Below are positions 26,403-33,984 of a stretch of 64,000 nucleotides of DNA, in pieces; position 1 is the first letter of the stretch, and each line of letters opens with the position of its first letter. The position numbers were made by a program, and so were the translations under genes. The stretch is from Nitrospirota bacterium (GTDB taxonomy: Bacteria > Nitrospirota > Thermodesulfovibrionia > Thermodesulfovibrionales > JdFR-88), in assembly GCA_021789215.1 (NCBI GenBank), contig JAJYJS010000001.1, positions 185,001-249,000 on the forward strand. Direction: 5' to 3'. Below the pieces are notes generated by a model. It saw only the letters and a list, made by a program, of their open reading frames with translations, was not told the DNA's origin and made no database searches.

Positions 26403-27458
26403 TTGGAAAGCAAACCGAAGGACAAGATGGAGTTTTCGGGCAGGCTTGCCCTTACCTGCAAATACGGCGAAAACGGCTGCCAGGTGCCTGCGGCGCTTTA
26501 CGAGTCGGGCTCGGCCGACCCCCTGTCTCTGGAGAAGTTCCGGATAGTGGCCGGGACGGAGCCAAGCTACAACAACCTCTGCGACCTGGACCGCCTGCTC
26601 CAGACGGTCACCCACATCGCGGCCGCCTTCGAGGTGAACCGCGGCAAGACGCCCCTCATCTCTGTGGGCGTGAAGCACGGCAACTCCTGCGGGGCCGCCG
26701 TGGCGTATGACGGCCCAGCGGAAGCCGCCCGCAAGATGATAATGGGAGACCCCCTTGCCATCTTCGGCGGGCTGGTGATGGTGAACTACCCGGTAACGGA
26801 GGAAGTGGCGGAGGCACTGGTGGGCCACGGCATGCCGGAGGGGCAGCGCAGGCCGCTTGACGGCATCATAGCCCCGGCATTCGATGCCAGCGCGATGGGG
26901 CTCTTCCAGCGCAAGGGGGACAAGTGCAGGCTGCTTGCAAACCCGGCCCTGGCGGGTCTTGGGCGCGCGAGCCTCGACGCGGGGCTCCGCTACCGCTATG
27001 TGCGCGGCGGCTTCCTTGCCCAGCCCAATTACACTTACGTCCTCGACCTTGGCGACCCGGAACTCAAAAAATACGGCCAGGCCGCGCGCCAGCAGGAGGA
27101 CGACATGCTCATGGCGAAGGCCATTGGGGACACAAGCAACAGCAACACGATAACCATTGTGAAGGACGGCCAGTTAATCGCAAACGGCGTGGGCCAGCAG
27201 GCGAGGGTGCGCGGCGCGAAGCTTGCCCTGAACCTTGTCTCCTACTCCGGCCACGACGCGAAAGGCGCCTCGGCCTCAAGCGACAGCTTCTTCCCGTTCA
27301 CCGACGGCGTTGAGGTGCTCGCGGAGGCGGGAATCAAGGCCATAGCGGCCACAAGCGGCTCCATCAAGGACAAGGATGTCGTCAGGTTCTGCGAGGACAG
27401 GGGCATCGTCCTTTACCATATCCCGGACAAGAAGGGGCGCGGCTTCTTCGGACACTGA
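26403..27458 (+). CDS. AICAR formyltransferase (PurH-like, lacking the IMP cyclohydrolase domain)
   Basis: A 351-residue protein equivalent to only the transformylase half of PurH. Conserved segments are LTCKYGENGCQVPAALY, VGVKHGNSCGAAVAYDGP, AIFGGLVMVN, DTSNSNTITIVKDGQ and SSDSFFPFTDGVEVLAEAGIKAI. It would transfer a formyl group from 10-formyl-THF to AICAR in the second-last step of purine synthesis, with another enzyme closing the ring. The start is TTG at 26403, 9 bp after AGGAGG. No other purine gene is near. Confidence 0.85.
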   Translation: MESKPKDKMEFSGRLALTCKYGENGCQVPAALYESGSADPLSLEKFRIVAGTEPSYNNLCDLDRLLQTVTHIAAAFEVNRGKTPLISVGVKHGNSCGAAVAYDGPAEAARKMIMGDPLAIFGGLVMVNYPVTEEVAEALVGHGMPEGQRRPLDGIIAPAFDASAMGLFQRKGDKCRLLANPALAGLGRASLDAGLRYRYVRGGFLAQPNYTYVLDLGDPELKKYGQAARQQEDDMLMAKAIGDTSNSNTITIVKDGQLIANGVGQQARVRGAKLALNLVSYSGHDAKGASASSDSFFPFTDGVEVLAEAGIKAIAATSGSIKDKDVVRFCEDRGIVLYHIPDKKGRGFFGH

Positions 27459-27482
27459 TACCTTCCCTTGCCGCATTATCTT

Positions 27483-27529
27483 CCCTCACCCCTCTCTCCC
27501 TAAAAGGGAGAGAGGAAAAGGGCAAGGGA
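27483..27529. repeat. REP-like repeat, copy 5
   Basis: CCCTCACCCCTCTCTCCC-TAAAA-GGGAGAGAGG followed by AAAAGGGCAAGGG. Confidence 0.75.
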
Positions 27530-27562
27530 ATAATGTGGAAGCGGAAAAAAATCCTCAATTTT

Positions 27563-27727
27563 CTATTTTTTGCATTTCCCGGTTGTCTGGGGCTCTTTTT
27601 CCTTGAAGTCCACTCCCCCGCAGCGGCACTCTTTTAACGGCTCCCTGCCGCTCTGGAGCACCTGCTCGGCCCCGCAATCAAGACAGACATATATGCCCTT
27701 TCCGGGCTTTTCCCCTTTGGCAGGCAT
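27563..27727 (-). CDS. Small zinc-ribbon protein (54 aa)
   Basis: ATG at 27727 follows AAGGAGG by 9 nt on the minus strand. The peptide has CLDCG (Cys15, Cys18) and CRCGG (Cys34, Cys36), the pattern of a minimal rubredoxin-like zinc ribbon, with a lysine-rich tail. Such proteins are common in anaerobes and of unknown function. Confidence 0.7.
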   Translation of the reverse strand: MPAKGEKPGKGIYVCLDCGAEQVLQSGREPLKECRCGGVDFKEKEPQTTGKCKK

Positions 27728-27824
27728 ATGATGCAACCTCCTTCCGGGCTCGACGGTCGATATGATGAAAAGTCCTGATTAAATCTTAACAGGGCCGGGG
27801 CAAATGTCCATCCGCAGGGGTCTT

Positions 27825-28154
27825 TTATCCCGCCTTTGCCAGCAGGGGCCTTCCCCTTTTCTTGTAGAACCATCCGGCAAGGGCGCCTATTGCGGCGGGG
27901 CCGCCTATGACGGCGGGGTTCAGGGCCAGTATCCAGAAGCCGCTCCCGCCTGCCGCGCCCGAAAGCGAGCAGAGGGCCGTCAGGACGCCAATGGCCACGC
28001 TTGCGGCTATCCCCTTTGCGTAAGGGTGGCTTATCTCCTTTTTGCCCGCCAGCAGGTGAGCTGCCTCAAAAAAGACGAGCAGCGGGACGGCCGTCTTAAG
28101 AAACATGAACATGAGCGATATGAGAAAATTTGTAAACGGCATGGCACCTATCAT
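27825..28154 (-). CDS. Small integral membrane protein, unknown
   Basis: A 109-residue protein with about three hydrophobic segments (LISLMFMFLKTAVPLLVFFEAAHLL, IAASVAIGVLTALCSLSG, FWILALNPAVIGGPAAIGALAGWF). No family recognised. Met5 is an alternative start. Confidence 0.6.
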   Translation of the reverse strand: MIGAMPFTNFLISLMFMFLKTAVPLLVFFEAAHLLAGKKEISHPYAKGIAASVAIGVLTALCSLSGAAGGSGFWILALNPAVIGGPAAIGALAGWFYKKRGRPLLAKAG

Positions 28155-28245
28155 AAACCATACGGACGGCCCCTGTAAAAAACCCCGCCCTTTGAGGTAT
28201 TCTTTTATAGCCTGGGGTTTTGATTCATAAAGGAGAAAAACCGGA

Positions 28246-28863
28246 ATGACACTGAAGATAGGCGTAATGGGCTCGGCCTCTGGCGGGCTTACGAAAAAGC
28301 ACAGGCAGACCGCCTACAACCTTGGCAGGGCCATCGCGGAAAACGGCTGCATAACGGTCACGGGGGCGTGCCCCGGCCTGCCTTTCGAGAGCGCGAGGGG
28401 GGCGAAAGAGGCGGGCGGGATGGTGGTCGGCATATCGCCCGGCCTCAGCACGTGGGAGCACGTGCACAAGTACCAGTCCCCGCTGGAGCACCACGACGTG
28501 CTCATCTTCACGGGAAGCGGCCTCATGGGGCGCGAGGTCGTGAACATCCGCACCTCCGACATCGTGGTCATCATAGGCGGGCGCTCCGGCACCCTTGGGG
28601 AGTTCTCAATCGCGTATGACGAAGGGAAGCTGATAGGCGTGGTGCTTGGGACGGGCGGCATTACGAGGGAGATAAAATACATCCTCCGCGTGATAAAGAA
28701 GAAGACCGGGGCGCAGGTCATCTACGACCAGGACCCCGAAAGGCTCGTGAAAAGCCTTCTGGCCTATTTCCGGAAGGAGCATTACAAGCACCCCAACGTC
28801 CATCACGCCTTCGTCGTTGACGGCCACGGGGAAAAGCACGCCGTCCCCGCGCCCAAAAAATAA
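28246..28863 (+). CDS. SLOG/LOG-like nucleotide-binding protein (TIGR00725 type)
   Basis: A 205-residue Rossmann-like protein: IGVMGSASGGLTKKH at the N-terminus, GACPGLPFESARGAKEAGGMVVGISPG, then VVIIGGRSGTLGEFSIAYDEGKLIGVV, which corresponds to the PGGxGTxxE motif of LOG/lysine-decarboxylase-like proteins with Pro missing. Relatives cleave nucleotide monophosphates or sense nucleotides; the precise role here is unknown. ATG follows AAAGGAG. Independent gene. Confidence 0.78.
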   Translation: MTLKIGVMGSASGGLTKKHRQTAYNLGRAIAENGCITVTGACPGLPFESARGAKEAGGMVVGISPGLSTWEHVHKYQSPLEHHDVLIFTGSGLMGREVVNIRTSDIVVIIGGRSGTLGEFSIAYDEGKLIGVVLGTGGITREIKYILRVIKKKTGAQVIYDQDPERLVKSLLAYFRKEHYKHPNVHHAFVVDGHGEKHAVPAPKK

Positions 28864-28870
28864 AATTGAT

Positions 28871-28900
28871 CCTCCCTCTCCCGTTGGGAGGGGGAAGGAA
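28871..28900. repeat. REP-like repeat, copy 6 (short)
   Basis: CCTCCCTCTCCCGTTGGGAGGGGGAAGG palindrome 7 bp after the LOG-like gene; may double as its terminator hairpin. Confidence 0.6.
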
Positions 28901-28957
28901 GGCCCCTTTCCCTCTGCCATGTTATAATTAAAAAATTTATGGAGCCGTTATAAATTG

Positions 28958-29533
28958 ATGCCCGGCAAAAAACGTGTTGCAGGGGTTTTTTTCTTTTTGC
29001 TGTTTTCTCTTCTGGCCTCTCCCCTGAAGGCCCGCGCAACCAACATAAGCGACCTGCAGGTAAAACTGAACGGGGACGACATATACGTGTCCGCAAGGCT
29101 TGTCATGGACCCTTCCCTCATAAAAGACCTGAAGGCGGGCATCGAGAAAGACCTCATCTTCTACGTGGACGTGTTCAGGAAGTGGTCCAGCTGGCCGGAC
29201 GAGTTCATCGTGGGCAGGCGCATAGAGCGCCAGCTGAAGTGCGACAACGTGAAGGGGGAATACATGATAATCTCCGATGAGGGCGGCAGGACGCGCAAAG
29301 GCGTGCGGTACGCAAACTGCGACGACCTTATACAGGACGCCCTCGCCATAAAAAACGTGAAAGTGACCAGCGCGAAGGAGCTTATATGGGGCAAGTACGT
29401 CGTGAAGGTGTCGGCGGAGTCCCGCCTGAGAAACCTCCCGCCCCTGCTCGGGCAGATGTTCTTCTTCCTCAAGGACAAGGAGTTCAAGGTGGACATGAAG
29501 TCCCCCGTGATGAGGCTTGGCAGCGGAAAATGA
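28958..29533 (+). CDS. DUF4390 exported protein
   Basis: A 191-residue protein with signal peptide (VAGVFFFLLFSLLASPLKA) and the DUF4390 pattern (ISDLQVKLNGDDIYVSARLVMDPSLIKDLKAGIEKDLIFYVDVFRKW...LRNLPPLLGQMFFFLKDKEF). The family is usually found just before NtrY-type kinases and is thought to be extracytoplasmic; function unknown. ATG at 28958 is preferred over TTG one codon earlier. It overlaps ntrY by 4 bp (ATGA). Confidence 0.88.
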   Translation: MPGKKRVAGVFFFLLFSLLASPLKARATNISDLQVKLNGDDIYVSARLVMDPSLIKDLKAGIEKDLIFYVDVFRKWSSWPDEFIVGRRIERQLKCDNVKGEYMIISDEGGRTRKGVRYANCDDLIQDALAIKNVKVTSAKELIWGKYVVKVSAESRLRNLPPLLGQMFFFLKDKEFKVDMKSPVMRLGSGK

Positions 29534-31587
29534 GGATGAACCCCAAACTGCGGCGCGTGCTCTACTTCCTGGTGGGCGCGGTGTTCCTGCTTGGGGTGCT
29601 CATGCCCTTCGAGCTGCGTTTTCTGCGGGTGGGCGACCTCTCGGAGACCCTCCTTTACCTGCTTTTTTTCAACCTGAACCTTGTGGCCCTTGGCACCCTC
29701 GTATACTTCGTCTCCAAGGGGTTTATAGAGCTTTACCTGGGCGTAAAACGCAAGACGATAGGGTTTAAGTTCCGGGCCAAGCTGCTGCTGTTTTTCACGT
29801 TCCTCACGCTTGTGCCCACGGTGCTTGTCTACATGGTTGCAAGCGGGCTGGCCTCCAATTACATGGACAAGATTTTCAACGCGCAGTTCAAGGACCCGCT
29901 CAAGATCTCCATGAAGATGGCAAGGGCCGTCTACCAGGAGGAGAAGTCCAAGGCGGTTGACGTTGCCCAGGAGGCGCTTGAAAAAGACGGGGTTGCGGAC
30001 CTTGGCCCCTACAAGGTCTATGTCATAAGGAAACTTCCGCCCGATGCCACCCCCGCGATGAAGGCCGCCTTCGCGGGCCGGAAGGCGGCGGAGGTGCTCT
30101 CCACCCCGGAGGGCGACCTGGTGCGCGGCATGGTGCCATATCCGAAGGGCGGGGTGCTCTCGGCCAGCATCACGCTTCCGGGCAAGCTCACCTCATACAT
30201 CGAGGACATAAAGCGGGCCAACGAGGAGGCCATGAAGATGGACGAGTGGCGCGACCCCATACGCACCAACTTCTATCTTGTGCTTGGCTTCATAGCCCTT
30301 ACGATAATGTTCACGGCGCTTTTTGCCGCCCTGCGGCTGGCAAAGGGGATAACCCAGCCCGTAACCGGGCTTGCGAGGGCCACAAAGGAGGTTGCCAGGG
30401 GCAACCTCGATTTGAAGGTGCCCCCCGCGGGCTCCGACGAGATGGGCCTGCTGGTGGACTCCTTCAACAGCATGGTGGCAGAGCTGAAGGACGGCAGGCA
30501 GTCCCTTGAGAGGGCGTATATGGAGTCCGACAGGAGGAGGCTCTGCATGGAGGGCATCCTGGACAACATCCATACGGGCGTCATCTCGCTGAGCCCCGAG
30601 GGGCATGTGCTTACGATAAACCCGGAGGCGTGCAGGATACTGGGCATCAACCCCGCCCGGGTGATTGGCAGCTATTACGACAAGGTGCTTGAGGGCATCC
30701 AGTCCGACGAGCTTAAGGCCCTGATAAAGGGCATAAACGTCAAGACCATACAGTTTGTGGAGCAGGAGCTTTGGGTGGGGTTTTTCGACGGGAGACGGGC
30801 GCTGCTCCGGGTCTTCATCTCCGCCCTGAGGGACGCAAAGGGGAGGCACATGGGGCTCCTTGTCGTCTTTGACGACCTGACGGAGCTTGTCCGGGCGCAG
30901 CGGGCGCTCGCCTGGCAGGAGGTGGCCCGCCGGATAGCCCACGAGATAAAAAACCCCCTTACGCCGATAAAGCTCTCCACCGAGCGGCTGATGAAGAAAT
31001 GGGCCGAGGGGCACGAGGACTTCGCCCAGGTATTCGAACGCTCCACAAAGACCATAATCAAGGAGGTCGAAAGCCTTAAAAGGCTCGTGGACGAGTTCTC
31101 CCGCTTCGGCAAGATGCCGGAGATAAGAAAAAAGCCCACAAACCTCATGCCGCTAATGGAGGAGATAAGAAATCTCTATAAAGCCTATAAGGATTTTCAT
31201 TTAATTACCGATATGCCGGCGGACATGCCCCTTGTGGATATAGACCCGGAGCCGTTCAAGAGGGCGCTTATGAACCTCATAGACAATGCTTATGAGGCGA
31301 TGGGGGCGGGCGAGGCGGGTAATGCGGGGCGGGTTTCGGTTAAAATAAAGCCCGATGCCGAGGCCAACAGGTTTTTTGTGGAGATAGCGGACACGGGGCC
31401 GGGCATTGGCGAGGATCTGAGGGAAAAGCTCTTCCAGCCCTATTTCTCGACCAAGAAGCACGGCACGGGGCTTGGGCTTGCGATAGTCCACAAGATAATA
31501 TCCGAGCACAACGGCTACATAAGGATTGGGGACAACCAGCCCAGGGGCAGCGTCTTCACGATAGAGATGCCCATGAGGGAGCAGTAG
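29530..31587 (+). CDS. ntrY: NtrY-type sensor histidine kinase
   Basis: A 685-residue nitrogen-regulation kinase. The N-terminal membrane region has several helices (VLYFLVGAVFLLGVLMPF, LLFFNLNLVALGTLVYFV, LLLFFTFLTLVPTVLVYMV), a periplasmic part, another TM near residue 255, HAMP, a PAS domain (LDNIHTGVISLSPEGHVLTINPEA), HisKA with the phospho-His near 470 (RRIAHEIKNPLTPIKLS) and an ATPase domain (DNAYEAM, DTGPGIGED, GTGLGLAIVHKI). Its partner NtrX normally follows immediately; here it lies 6.8 kb downstream behind an inserted defence island. Confidence 0.93.
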   Translation: MRMNPKLRRVLYFLVGAVFLLGVLMPFELRFLRVGDLSETLLYLLFFNLNLVALGTLVYFVSKGFIELYLGVKRKTIGFKFRAKLLLFFTFLTLVPTVLVYMVASGLASNYMDKIFNAQFKDPLKISMKMARAVYQEEKSKAVDVAQEALEKDGVADLGPYKVYVIRKLPPDATPAMKAAFAGRKAAEVLSTPEGDLVRGMVPYPKGGVLSASITLPGKLTSYIEDIKRANEEAMKMDEWRDPIRTNFYLVLGFIALTIMFTALFAALRLAKGITQPVTGLARATKEVARGNLDLKVPPAGSDEMGLLVDSFNSMVAELKDGRQSLERAYMESDRRRLCMEGILDNIHTGVISLSPEGHVLTINPEACRILGINPARVIGSYYDKVLEGIQSDELKALIKGINVKTIQFVEQELWVGFFDGRRALLRVFISALRDAKGRHMGLLVVFDDLTELVRAQRALAWQEVARRIAHEIKNPLTPIKLSTERLMKKWAEGHEDFAQVFERSTKTIIKEVESLKRLVDEFSRFGKMPEIRKKPTNLMPLMEEIRNLYKAYKDFHLITDMPADMPLVDIDPEPFKRALMNLIDNAYEAMGAGEAGNAGRVSVKIKPDAEANRFFVEIADTGPGIGEDLREKLFQPYFSTKKHGTGLGLAIVHKIISEHNGYIRIGDNQPRGSVFTIEMPMREQ

Positions 31588-31635
31588 GGGGGAAATGGGA
31601 TACAATAAAGCAAAAAGAGCAAAAACGGAGGCGAT

Positions 31636-31902
31636 ATGATACAGAGACTGACTGCCATCATTGAAAAAGAGGACGATGGATATGTTTCACTGTGTCCGGA
31701 GCTTGATATAGCAAGCCAGGGGGCCTCCATTGAGGAGGCGCGGGATAACCTGAAGGAGGCGCTGGAGTTGTTCTTTGAAACTGCCTCCCCCGAAGAGACA
31801 AAGCAGAGACTTCATGGAGACATATTTGTGACACAGGTGGAAGTGGTGTCAAGTGCCAAACCAAGGGACAACTTCGCTTCGGCCTTTGTGACCGGGTTAT
31901 AA
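31636..31902 (+). CDS. HicB-like antitoxin (no HicA seen)
   Basis: An 88-residue protein with the partly degraded RNase H-like HicB fold: LTAIIEKEDDGYVSLCPELDIASQGASIEEARDNLKEALELFFE. HicB neutralises the mRNA interferase HicA, whose gene would be expected next to it; none is present between ntrY and the restriction genes. ATG has a GGAGGCG site. It may act alone, as many solitary HicB-like proteins do. Confidence 0.75.
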   Translation: MIQRLTAIIEKEDDGYVSLCPELDIASQGASIEEARDNLKEALELFFETASPEETKQRLHGDIFVTQVEVVSSAKPRDNFASAFVTGL

Positions 31903-31977
31903 TCCCCCGCCGCCCCGAATGGGGCAGCCGCCATCCCCTGCCTTGCAGCCAATGTTTTAAAAAGCTTAAAATAGCCT

Positions 31978-32712
31978 GTGGAAAAGATATTTCGCTCGCT
32001 TCCGGAAAGACTGTCAAAAGCCGTGGCCTATTACTGGTGTACCTGGGAAGCCCAGGCCAAAAGACAAAAGACCGCCGGTAACGCCGATCAGGGGGCAAGG
32101 TGCGCGGTAACGGGCGGAGCCCAAATGGACGGTTTTATTTCCATGCTGACTGAAATAATCCTGGAAGCGGGCATTGATCAAAGCTGCATTTTCCACAATA
32201 AAAATCTGGAACTTCCAGGCTATTTCCGGCCCACCAAGGAATGGGACCTTTTGCTAATAGTGGACGGACAGTTAATCGTTGCCCTTGAAGCAAAATCGCA
32301 GGCCGGCCCTTCTTTTGGCAATAATTTCAATAACCGCACCGAAGAGGCCATGGGCAGCGCCCTGGACCTTTGGACCGCTTTCAGAGAAGGCGCTTTCAAT
32401 AAGACGGTAAAACCCTGGCTCGGTTATCTTTTCCTTCTTGAGGATTGCAAGGAATCACAAAAGCCCGTCGGCGTGAAGGAGCCTCATTTCAAGGTCCTCG
32501 ATGAATTTAAAAATGCCTCTTATGCAAAACGATACGAGCTTTTTTGCCGGAAACTGGTAAGAGAGAATCTTTATAATTACTCCGCTTTTGTAACTTCCGG
32601 CAGGGCAAACGGGCCAAAGGGCATTTACAGGGAGCCCGCGGAAGACCTTGCCTTTGAACTTTATGCCCGCTCGCTTGTGGCCCAGGTCGCCACTTTCGGG
32701 AGAAGTCTTTAA
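31978..32712 (+). CDS. PaeR7I/XhoI-family type II restriction endonuclease
   Basis: A 244-residue enzyme with strong family resemblance: TKEWDLLLIVDGQLIVALEAKSQAGPSFGNNFNNRTEEAMGSALDLWTAFREGAF, then PWLGYLFLLEDC and ASYAKRYELFCRKLVRE. D90 and E104-x-K106 are candidate metal-binding residues (PD-ExK type). Family members cut CTCGAG; that specificity is inferred here. GTG start; TTGCAG and TAAAAT boxes 18 bp apart lie directly upstream, leaving almost no leader. The methyltransferase gene begins 2 bp after its stop. Confidence 0.9.
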   Translation: MEKIFRSLPERLSKAVAYYWCTWEAQAKRQKTAGNADQGARCAVTGGAQMDGFISMLTEIILEAGIDQSCIFHNKNLELPGYFRPTKEWDLLLIVDGQLIVALEAKSQAGPSFGNNFNNRTEEAMGSALDLWTAFREGAFNKTVKPWLGYLFLLEDCKESQKPVGVKEPHFKVLDEFKNASYAKRYELFCRKLVRENLYNYSAFVTSGRANGPKGIYREPAEDLAFELYARSLVAQVATFGRSL

Positions 32713-32714
32713 AA

Positions 32715-33698
32715 ATGAGAGCGCTCCAAACCGAAAAGCAAACCACCACGCACCGCCTGATACATGGGGATAACCGCTCGCTGTCATTTATTCCGAACGA
32801 GTCCGTTCACCTGGTCGTCACTTCTCCTCCTTACTGGTGCCTGAAGAAATATAACGAAAATCCGGCACAACTCGGGCATATAACAGACTACGAGCTTTTC
32901 CTTAAGGAGTTGAACAGAGTGTGGAAAGAGATTTACAGGGTTCTTGTTCCCGGAGGAAGGCTCGTCTGCGTTGTGGGAGACGTCTGTTTATCGCGGAAAG
33001 AAAACGGACGCCATCTTGTCATGCCCCTTCACGCAGACATAACCGTAAATTGCCGTAAGATCGGCTTTGACAACCTCAACCCGATTATCTGGCATAAGAT
33101 TTCAAATGCCGCATTCGAGGCTAATAATGGGACAAAGTTTTTAGGCAAACCTTACGAGCCTAATGCAATCGTGAAAAATGATATAGAGTTCATCCTCATG
33201 CAGCGCAAACCGGGCGGATACAGAAAACCTACGGAAGAGCAGCGCAAGCTGAGCATGATCGGCAAGGACGATTTTGCCGAATGGTTCAGGCAATTCTGGA
33301 CAATTACCGGCGCATCCACAAAAGATCATCCTGCCCCATTCCCTTTCGAGCTTGCCTACCGCCTTGTCCGGATGTTTTCATTTTGGGGCGATACCGTCCT
33401 CGACCCCTTCTGCGGGACCGGCACGACAATGCTTGCGGCCATGAAATGCGGACGAAACAGCATAGGGATTGAAATAGACGAGGCTTACTGCCGCATGGCC
33501 CTGAACCGGCTCAGGGCCGAGGAACGCGGGCTGTTTAAAGAAAGCAGCATTGAATTTACAAAAACTATTGAAATTGATGAAATAAACGCAGTGCATGAAA
33601 AGCACTTAAGATATGTGAGCTTAGAAAAGCAAAAAAATTTTTTGAGGAATAAAAAGGTTTCATGTAAAAAAATAAACGGGAATGGTTCTAGAACTTGA
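32715..33698 (+). CDS. Beta-class DNA methyltransferase, partner of the PaeR7I-like endonuclease
   Basis: A 327-residue methyltransferase with motif IV first (TSPPYWCLKKY, about 36-42) and motif I late (LDPFCGTGTTMLAA, about 228-241), the beta-class order shared by N6-adenine and N4-cytosine enzymes. It would protect the sites cut by the preceding endonuclease; in PaeR7I/XhoI systems the adenine of CTCGAG is modified. Tight spacing shows one transcript. Base composition falls toward the 3' end, unlike core genes nearby. Confidence 0.9.
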   Translation: MRALQTEKQTTTHRLIHGDNRSLSFIPNESVHLVVTSPPYWCLKKYNENPAQLGHITDYELFLKELNRVWKEIYRVLVPGGRLVCVVGDVCLSRKENGRHLVMPLHADITVNCRKIGFDNLNPIIWHKISNAAFEANNGTKFLGKPYEPNAIVKNDIEFILMQRKPGGYRKPTEEQRKLSMIGKDDFAEWFRQFWTITGASTKDHPAPFPFELAYRLVRMFSFWGDTVLDPFCGTGTTMLAAMKCGRNSIGIEIDEAYCRMALNRLRAEERGLFKESSIEFTKTIEIDEINAVHEKHLRYVSLEKQKNFLRNKKVSCKKINGNGSRT

Positions 33699-33984
33699 TA
33701 GGGTCGAAAGTCATCGATATTTTGCTACACGAATCTGATCGGGGAAAATAGTTTGCAAGAAATAGTGCCCATTGAATTGCCAACTGTTATTCAATGATAA
33801 AGTGAAGAATTGACCAGATACCATATACCGGTGCGGGAACAGTAGGGGGGGGCAGATAGATAGTTTGCGCTGCGAAAAGAAAAGGGCGGAGCAAGCCCCG
33901 CCCCTACAGCCAGAAAGTATAAGGCAAAATGGCGCGGGATGCTGTTTTTATGTAAGGGCGCGCCTTGGTGCGCCTTATGGATAA
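33699..33984. other. AT-rich intergenic segment with no recognised gene
   Basis: Between the methyltransferase and the type IIG gene. It holds a GC-rich hairpin-forming stretch near 33887-33905 (GGGCGGAGC...GCCCCGCCCC) that may act as a terminator, and otherwise only short meaningless frames. Confidence 0.4.

Noticed and set aside
29386..29529. Longer ntrY with 48 extra N-terminal codons
   Set aside because: The extension overlaps the DUF4390 gene in another frame and is not hydrophobic; the ATG at 29530 in an ATGA overlap gives the expected membrane start.
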